64,000 nt of DNA, taken from NCBI GenBank assembly GCA_031285565.1, contig JAITVY010000046.1, positions 1 through 64,000 of the forward strand, in the 5' to 3' direction. The stretch is from Tannerella sp. (lineage in GTDB: Bacteria; Bacteroidota; Bacteroidia; Bacteroidales; Tannerellaceae). The notes below the pieces were generated by a model. The model was not told the DNA's origin. It saw nothing but the letters and a program-made list of their open reading frames with translations, and did not search any database. Shown in pieces: positions 57,583-64,000 of the stretch. A program made the translations under genes and the position numbers. Every line of letters starts with the position of its first letter. Position 1 is the first letter of the stretch.

Positions 57583-58302
57583 TTACAGTTTTCTGATTTT
57601 TATGTTTTTAAACCAGCAATCATATCCGTGGTCTTGTAAACCGATATAACCTTCTTTTGCCGGACCTTCCTTGAAACCAGGCCAGTCTTTAAACTTACTG
57701 TTTGCAACCAGTTCATACCATTCCGGAGTCCAAAGTGTATATTCTACGACTTTCACACCATTTTGTGTGTGGGTTACTTTTCCGTCTTTTACACGTATAA
57801 CGATTGTATTCCATTCACCGGCCGGTTTTGCATTTTGCGGTAATGCAGGAAGCATGTCGTATAAAGAACCTGCCAGGTGGTTTGTTAATTTATTATCAGA
57901 AGCATTCCAATTATCAAGTACCTGAATTTCGGGTGCTGCATTATAAATAGGTTTACCTGGTTCTTCGACAATATAATAGAAAATACCGGAGTTCCCTTCT
58001 TTTTCGATTTTCCAATCAATAGAGAGTTCGAAGTTGGCAAATTTTTCCGTTCCAAACAGGATATCACCACCTTGTCCGTGTCCGGCTTTTTCTCCGCGTT
58101 TTACTTTCATTGACAGATCATCAATTTCCCAATTGGCTGCCATTTCGGTAGCATTGCATTTGCGCCACCCATTAAATGTTTTACCATCAAAAAGTAGTTG
58201 CCAGCCTTCGCTCTTTTCCTTCTCGGTAAGCGTGTTGTTTTGTGCAGACATTGTCATCATTGTAAATGCTGCGAAAAGCATCAGTGATAAGATTCGTTTC
58301 AT
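57583..58302 (-). CDS. DUF1080-family (3-keto-disaccharide hydrolase-like) protein
   Basis: Signal peptide; GWQLLFDGKTFNGWRKCNATEMAANWEIDDLSMKV; FELSIDWKIEKEGNSGIFYYI; GYIGLQDHGYDCWFKNIKIRKL. Confidence 0.9.
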   Translation of the reverse strand: MKRILSLMLFAAFTMMTMSAQNNTLTEKEKSEGWQLLFDGKTFNGWRKCNATEMAANWEIDDLSMKVKRGEKAGHGQGGDILFGTEKFANFELSIDWKIEKEGNSGIFYYIVEEPGKPIYNAAPEIQVLDNWNASDNKLTNHLAGSLYDMLPALPQNAKPAGEWNTIVIRVKDGKVTHTQNGVKVVEYTLWTPEWYELVANSKFKDWPGFKEGPAKEGYIGLQDHGYDCWFKNIKIRKL

Positions 58303-58359
58303 GTTAAATAGGTTTTTAATGTATGAATTGCTAAGAAATGATAAAGATAATTATTTTTT

Positions 58360-59697
58360 TTAGACAGCGGGAAGACTCATGCCTGTAATTTTCCGATATA
58401 AATCCAGTGCATACACATCCGTCATTCCGGAAATATAATCGAGTACACATTGGATTTTACCATATGTTGTGGGAGCTTTGGTGTCGTATTGCTCAGGAAT
58501 GCGCTGTAATAATAATTTACTGTATGCATGTTTTTGATTCATTACGGCATCGGTTAATACACTGATAAGATGGCTGAATATATGATAACCGGCTAATTCA
58601 ATGTCAAGTACTTCTTTTGCAGAATAGATTTTCTGATAGGCAACTGACGAACAATTTGAATAAGCCTTGGCAGCATGTTCGTCAATCTCTTTAATCAGGG
58701 TAGTTTCGAATGTCCCGTTCATGATAGCTTCTTCATTTTCTAAGAAAACACGTGAGCACTGGTCAACTAATAAACCGATAATGCTGGAGCGAAGATAAGC
58801 AATCTGCTCATTTACATCGTCCACCAGGCGCATGATGTCTATAATATGCTTTAGTCGTTCGCCTTCGAAAAAGCCTAATAATAATTGGATTGTTTCCTCG
58901 CTGGTTAAAATACGTAGTTTGTGTGCATCTTCGATATCCATGACCTGATAACAAATATCATCGGCTGCTTCTACCAGGTAAACAAGGGGGTAACGACTAA
59001 AGCAACCGGGTTTTGAGATGTTTTCATGTATGCCTAATTCGGCTGCTATCCTTAAAAATGTATTTTCTTCCGACTGGAAAAAACCAAATTTTCCGTTTTT
59101 CCCGGATAAGGTGGATGCATGTGGGTATTTAACAATAGAGGCTAAAGTTGCATACGTTAGAGCAAAGCCACCTTTTCGCCGGCCAATAAATTGGTGGGTA
59201 AGCAGGCGCATAGCATTGGCATTTCCTTCAAAGTGAACAAAGTCTTCCCATCGACAGCCTTCTCCGCGAACTATCTCTTCCAGTTTTTTTCCTTTACCTT
59301 CGGAGAAGTAAGCTGATATAGCGCGTTCGCCTGAATGGCCAAAAGGAGGATTTCCCATGTCATGTGCCAGGCATGCTGCTGAAACGATAGAGCCTATCTC
59401 CGGAAAGTTAACACTGCCTTCCGGATATTTTTGAATTAATCCTTTAGCGACGTTATTTCCTAATGAACGCCCTACACATGAAACTTCCAGGCTATGTGTC
59501 AGTCGATTGTGTACAAATATGCTTCCGGGTAGCGGAAAAACCTGCGTTTTGTTCTGTAGCCTGCGAAAAGGAGATGAAAATATCAGGCGGTCGTAATCGC
59601 GTTGAAAATCAGTCCTTTCATGTTTTCGCTCATCGTGGTATTCTTCCATTCCGATACGTTTACCCGAGAGTAATCTGCTCCAATTCATAAGCTCCAA
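58360..59697 (-). CDS. dgt: Deoxyguanosinetriphosphate triphosphohydrolase
   Basis: FQRDYDRLIFSSPFRRLQNKTQVFPL; HNRLTHSLEVSCVGRSLG; AACLAHDMGNPPFGHSGERAI; EAADDICYQVMDIEDA. Confidence 0.95.
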   Translation of the reverse strand: MELMNWSRLLSGKRIGMEEYHDERKHERTDFQRDYDRLIFSSPFRRLQNKTQVFPLPGSIFVHNRLTHSLEVSCVGRSLGNNVAKGLIQKYPEGSVNFPEIGSIVSAACLAHDMGNPPFGHSGERAISAYFSEGKGKKLEEIVRGEGCRWEDFVHFEGNANAMRLLTHQFIGRRKGGFALTYATLASIVKYPHASTLSGKNGKFGFFQSEENTFLRIAAELGIHENISKPGCFSRYPLVYLVEAADDICYQVMDIEDAHKLRILTSEETIQLLLGFFEGERLKHIIDIMRLVDDVNEQIAYLRSSIIGLLVDQCSRVFLENEEAIMNGTFETTLIKEIDEHAAKAYSNCSSVAYQKIYSAKEVLDIELAGYHIFSHLISVLTDAVMNQKHAYSKLLLQRIPEQYDTKAPTTYGKIQCVLDYISGMTDVYALDLYRKITGMSLPAV

Positions 59698-59898
59698 TCA
59701 TTTATAATTTGTTGTACAAAGGTAGAAATTTATCGCTATCTTTACCCCACTTTAAAATTTCAAAATTATGAAACGAAGCACTTAAATTAGTGGTTAATTA
59801 TTAATTATTAGTGATTAATTAATCGTTTACCTCTATCCGTTAGTCACTTGACCGGTTTATTACATATGATCTTAATTTCTAAAGTTAAATATAATCAC

Positions 59899-62544
59899 AT
59901 GAAAACTATCTACATTTCCTTGCTTTTTTGTCTGTTATTCGGATTGGTAAATCCGATGTATTCTCAGTCTGCATCTCTAACATTGCCTGATGCCGGAGAA
60001 AAAATCTTATTAAATAATGGTTGGTATGCTCGTCGGGCAAATGAGTTGATTACAGATGGGAATACGTTGTCGGCTTCCTCATTTAGTCCGGAAGGTTGGA
60101 TGAAAGCTAAAGTGCCGGGAACAGTATTAACTACAATGCTGGAGAACGATATGTTTCCGGCTCCGGAGTTTAGCCTGAATAATAACCTGATCCCGGATAT
60201 AAACGATATAGGTAATGATTTTTATACATTTTGGTTTGTAAGGCCTTTTGAAATAAAGAATGTAGATAAAAACAAACAAGTATGGCTGAACTTTCGTGGT
60301 ATCAATTATAAAGCGGATATTTACCTGAATGGAAAACGTATTAATACGGTTACCCATGAGGGAATGTTTTTACGGAAAACATTTAATATTACAGAATATA
60401 TCAAGGAAAATGGAGAGAATCTGCTTGCTGTTATTGTTTATCCTCCCGATTATCCGGGAAATGCAAACGGCGGACAAGGGGGTGACGGAGAGATTGCCCG
60501 TAATATGACGATGCAGTTTACTCCCGGTTGGGACTGGATACAGCCGGTTCGCGACCGTAATACCGGAATCTGGGATGAAGTATCCATAACAACAACGGGT
60601 AGTGTTAAAGTACAGCATCCATATGTTGTAACTAAAGTGCCGGGTGTCCGGATGCCCGGAGGAAACCAGAAAGATGCTGTTATACGGACATCGGTTGAAT
60701 TGGAAAATACATCCGGCCAGTCGCAAAAAGGTTTGTTGATTTGCGAAACAAACGGCAACCGGATTACACAGGATATAACACTGGCTCCCCGTGAAAAACG
60801 TACGGTTTCGTTTAAAGACCTGACGGTTAAAAATCCCCGTTTATGGTGGCCGAATGGAATCGGTGAACAGCCTTTGTACGATATGCGTATTGCATTTGAT
60901 ATAAATGGACAGACAAGTGATAGTGAACAATTACGTTACGGTATTCGTGAAATCGCGACAGAAAAAGATCCAGCAACGGGAGGACGTAAATTTTATGTGA
61001 ATGGTCAGCCGGTTTATATAACAGGTGGTAATTATATTGCATCTGACTGGCTACTTCGTTTGTCTCCCGAGCGCTACCGTGCAGAAGTAAGATTTCATGC
61101 CGAAATGAATGTGCGTATGATCCGTGTCTGGGGTGGCGCTTTACTTGAACGTCCGGAGTTCTATAATGCATGTGATGAATATGGCATTTTGGTTTTTCAG
61201 GATTTGTGGGGTAGCGGCGATTGTAATGGAGCATGGTTGGATCCGATGAAACTTCATTCGCGTGAACGGCGCTGGGAATATCCCGATAATCATGACCTTT
61301 TTATCGTTTCTGCTGAGGATCAGATTAAAATGGTTCGTAACCATCCGAGTCTAGCTTTATGGTGTGGTGCTAATGAATGGCCATTGGCAAAGGATATCGA
61401 TGAACGTTTGCAGAATGATATTTTTCCCCGTTTGGATCCGGAACGTTTATTTGCCAGTTATTCAACAGATACGGTTTTTACGCGTAATACGATCGGCGGA
61501 GTAGGGGATGGCCCTTATGGTATACAGGAACCGGAATGGTTTTTCACTTTCCGGTCGACGCCTTTTAATCCGGAAGCCGGATCGGTAGGCTCACCTGAAG
61601 TGGAAAGTATGCGTGAAATGATGACAGAAGAGGAATTGGCAGAATTGCCACAGGCAGGAAGAGCTACCAATTATACCTGGCGCTACCATAAGGATCTGGG
61701 CTACAGGGATCATTTGGAGAGATATGGTGAAGTGAAAGATATCGAAACTTATTGTAAATATGCGCAGGTTGTTAATTATGATCAGTACCGTACTTTTATG
61801 GAGGGTTGGGCTTCGCATATGTGGGAATGGTATACCGGAATCCTGATCTGGAAAACACAAAATCCGTGGACATCGCTCCGCGGACAGATGTATGACTGGT
61901 TCCTGGATGTAAATGCATCATTATATGGTACCCGCAAAGGGTGTGAACCGTTGCATCCGCAGTATAACATTATTACAAAGAAAGTTGAATTAGTCAATAC
62001 GGCTTTAGGAAACCATAATGTAACAGTAAAGGCTTTATTGTATGATCTGAATGGGAAAGAGATCTGGAATAGTGAGCTTCAAACGCCTATTGCGGCTAAT
62101 CAGGTGTTGCAGTTGTTTGATATACCTGCACCCCAGGGGGTAACAGGTACTTATTTCTTAAAGCTAGTATTGCTGGAATCAGGAAAAGAAGTAACGGATA
62201 ACATTTATTGGCTCACCACTATCGATAAAAATTATACATCTTTGGCTAATCTTCCGAAAGCAGTATCAGATGTACAAATCGCTATTAATAAAAAAGAAAA
62301 CGTTTATCAGGGCAAGGTTGCTCTAAAGGCAGATAAAAATATTTCATTCTTCAATCGCATTAAAGTCTTTGATAAAAAGACCGGAAAACGGATTCTTCCG
62401 GTACATTATTCGGACAACTATATTACATTAATGCCCGGAGATAAACGGGAAATCGAAGTTGAATTTACATCCGGTTTACCAAAAGATCAAATTGAAATTG
62501 TTATTGAAAGCTGGACTGCTGACCGGAAGGCATATTCTTTGTAG
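59899..62544 (+). CDS. GH2 exo-beta-glycosidase (beta-mannosidase / exo-glucosaminidase-like)
   Basis: Signal peptide from Met at 59899 (MKTIYISLLFCLLFGLVNPMYSQ); ALWCGANEWP acid/base; FRSTPFNPEAGSVGSPEVES nucleophile region. Confidence 0.88.
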   Translation: MKTIYISLLFCLLFGLVNPMYSQSASLTLPDAGEKILLNNGWYARRANELITDGNTLSASSFSPEGWMKAKVPGTVLTTMLENDMFPAPEFSLNNNLIPDINDIGNDFYTFWFVRPFEIKNVDKNKQVWLNFRGINYKADIYLNGKRINTVTHEGMFLRKTFNITEYIKENGENLLAVIVYPPDYPGNANGGQGGDGEIARNMTMQFTPGWDWIQPVRDRNTGIWDEVSITTTGSVKVQHPYVVTKVPGVRMPGGNQKDAVIRTSVELENTSGQSQKGLLICETNGNRITQDITLAPREKRTVSFKDLTVKNPRLWWPNGIGEQPLYDMRIAFDINGQTSDSEQLRYGIREIATEKDPATGGRKFYVNGQPVYITGGNYIASDWLLRLSPERYRAEVRFHAEMNVRMIRVWGGALLERPEFYNACDEYGILVFQDLWGSGDCNGAWLDPMKLHSRERRWEYPDNHDLFIVSAEDQIKMVRNHPSLALWCGANEWPLAKDIDERLQNDIFPRLDPERLFASYSTDTVFTRNTIGGVGDGPYGIQEPEWFFTFRSTPFNPEAGSVGSPEVESMREMMTEEELAELPQAGRATNYTWRYHKDLGYRDHLERYGEVKDIETYCKYAQVVNYDQYRTFMEGWASHMWEWYTGILIWKTQNPWTSLRGQMYDWFLDVNASLYGTRKGCEPLHPQYNIITKKVELVNTALGNHNVTVKALLYDLNGKEIWNSELQTPIAANQVLQLFDIPAPQGVTGTYFLKLVLLESGKEVTDNIYWLTTIDKNYTSLANLPKAVSDVQIAINKKENVYQGKVALKADKNISFFNRIKVFDKKTGKRILPVHYSDNYITLMPGDKREIEVEFTSGLPKDQIEIVIESWTADRKAYSL

Positions 62545-62730
62545 TTAATGTGAATCAGTAGTCCATAAAGTTCAATTTTTCAAGTTTAATGTTCAAAGTT
62601 TTAATAATTTCTACTAACTACTTTTTAAATAACTTCTTTAACCACTGATTGATATAATTGATAGAGAGTTTCATAAATAAATGGGTTAGATTGCATATTT
62701 GCTTATGTGATTTAGCCTATTAACTTATGT

Positions 62731-62762
62731 TTTGTTTTATTTTAGATAAAATATTACATTTG
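62731..62762 (+). promoter_or_regulatory. Bacteroidetes-type promoter TTTG-N20-TACATTTG
   Basis: Both boxes match the -33 TTTG / -7 TAnnTTTG consensus with canonical spacing, ~110 nt upstream of the 62871 ATG. Confidence 0.65.
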
Positions 62763-62870
62763 CAAAGCACGATTTTTATTGACAGGAGAAGGAGCACTGA
62801 TGGATGCAATTTTTCTCAGACTGCCTTCTCTTATTGTATACGCTACTTACGGAAAAATAATGTAATAGAT

Positions 62871-64000
62871 ATGAATAAATATCTTCTTTTAAGCCTATTT
62901 TTTATCTGTGTATCATGTAGTAAAGAATCTGTTCTTACTGATAAAGACGGAAATAATGGTTCGCAAACAGTTGAGTCTGACTTTCGCAATTTTTATGGAA
63001 TTGCATGGGTCGGAACAAATGACGATAATCTGGCGTATGCTAAACAGATGGGATACGAATCTATTTTTTATAGATCCGGAATGGCGAGTAATGCCAATTC
63101 CGATAGTATAAAGTTTTTTCTGGAGTCTCCCGAATACGACTGTTACCAAAGGAGGATTGACAAGGGCAAAACATATTCACAAGCCGAAAAAGATTATATA
63201 TCGCGCTTTGTCGCGTTGAAAGACGCATCAAAACCCTTTTATGAAAATGTGGCGACGGGTTGGTTTTTTAGTGCTACGAATTTTTCTACCGAACCGGACT
63301 TTCAGCAGCAACGGGTCATCGATTTTTTAGTTGATAGTGTTTTGAATAAGGTTGCTGCCTTAGAGCGTAAAGAGAAAGGATTTGAGTTTGCAGGATTTGC
63401 ATGGGATGTTCCGCAATTAACAGGCGATTTCTGGAATAAGCTTCAGTCTGCCGGTGGGAGTCAGATAACATTAGAGTATTGGACCGAACATGACGGAGGA
63501 GATAAACATCCTGATGTGACTCATAAATATGCAACATACAGTGATGGCCGTGCTGCTTTCTATAAGACTTTATTTAAGAAGACAAAAGAGAAATATCCGG
63601 ATGCGAAATTTATTATGGAACCCTGGGAACCGTATACCAGCTATCTGAAACAGATTGAGAATCGCCCGGATGCAAAAGAACTTGTACCAGACCTGCTGAT
63701 ACAGGAAAAAGGAGGGATTGATTTTGTGACAAATGCAAATGTTATGAAAAGTGGGCTGGTTAATTACTCTCAGTTAGGATGTACGTCTCCCAATATTTTT
63801 ACGGAAGAAAAAAACAGGGAAGTGGCTGGAACCGCTGCTTCATTGGGCAGTACGTTCGGCTGGTATGGACGCTTCGGAGGAACAGGGGATATGCCGAAGT
63901 ATACAAGTATCCGGGAGGTTCCTGCACGCTTGAAGTTAATAAGGGTTGTCCCAAACTGGGATAATATGCATAAAGTGCCTTTAGATGAAAGGAACTGGGA
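62871..64000 (+). CDS. Uncharacterised lipoprotein (partial, runs off right edge)
   Basis: Frame open from ATG 62871 to the window end: MNKYLLLSLFFICVSCSKESVLTDKDGNNGSQTVESDFRNFYGIAWVGTNDDNLAYAKQMGYESIFYRSGM…; lipobox CVSC. Absent from the supplied ORF track (no stop in window). Confidence 0.88.
   Translation, partial: MNKYLLLSLFFICVSCSKESVLTDKDGNNGSQTVESDFRNFYGIAWVGTNDDNLAYAKQMGYESIFYRSGMASNANSDSIKFFLESPEYDCYQRRIDKGKTYSQAEKDYISRFVALKDASKPFYENVATGWFFSATNFSTEPDFQQQRVIDFLVDSVLNKVAALERKEKGFEFAGFAWDVPQLTGDFWNKLQSAGGSQITLEYWTEHDGGDKHPDVTHKYATYSDGRAAFYKTLFKKTKEKYPDAKFIMEPWEPYTSYLKQIENRPDAKELVPDLLIQEKGGIDFVTNANVMKSGLVNYSQLGCTSPNIFTEEKNREVAGTAASLGSTFGWYGRFGGTGDMPKYTSIREVPARLKLIRVVPNWDNMHKVPLDERNW

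Overview
This is a Bacteroidetes chromosomal window, probably Parabacteroides/Bacteroides-like: SusC/SusD pairs, many CAZymes, TAnnTTTG-type promoter boxes and the pyrH-frr-rsgA neighbourhood. It contains: (1) a xyloglucan-locus-like CAZyme block at 1-8773 (GH31 with PA14 insert, GH2, GH43 remnant, GH9). Its GH2 gene is internally deleted at the predicted nucleophile motif and fused out of frame to the C-terminal domain of a lost GH43 gene. (2) A WG-repeat protein, an outer-membrane beta-barrel gene and a membrane-anchored TPR/HTH regulator, with a relic of the regulator family about 5.5 kb away. (3) pfkA, cobU and cbpA-cbpM housekeeping genes. (4) An enzyme-free SusC/SusD pair. (5) A large minus-strand PUL at 23.3-45.1 kb: MFS sugar porter, cytoplasmic DUF5107-TPR protein, GH35, GH2, SusC, SusD, GH2, GH2, galM and AraC. 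(6) A mixed accessory/housekeeping region ending in a GH2 exo-glycosidase and a lipoprotein CDS that is missing from the supplied ORF track because it runs off the right edge. Intergenic regions carry several families of palindromic or dispersed repeats, including BIME-like elements, paired hairpins with a shared loop, a 256-bp MITE-like element and short tandem repeats. No rRNA, complete tRNA, CRISPR array, transposase or phage module was seen. The best candidates for new biology are the DUF5107/dual-GH2 PUL, the TPR-HTH regulator/OMP pair, and the repeat families. All functional calls come from reading motifs, with no database search.
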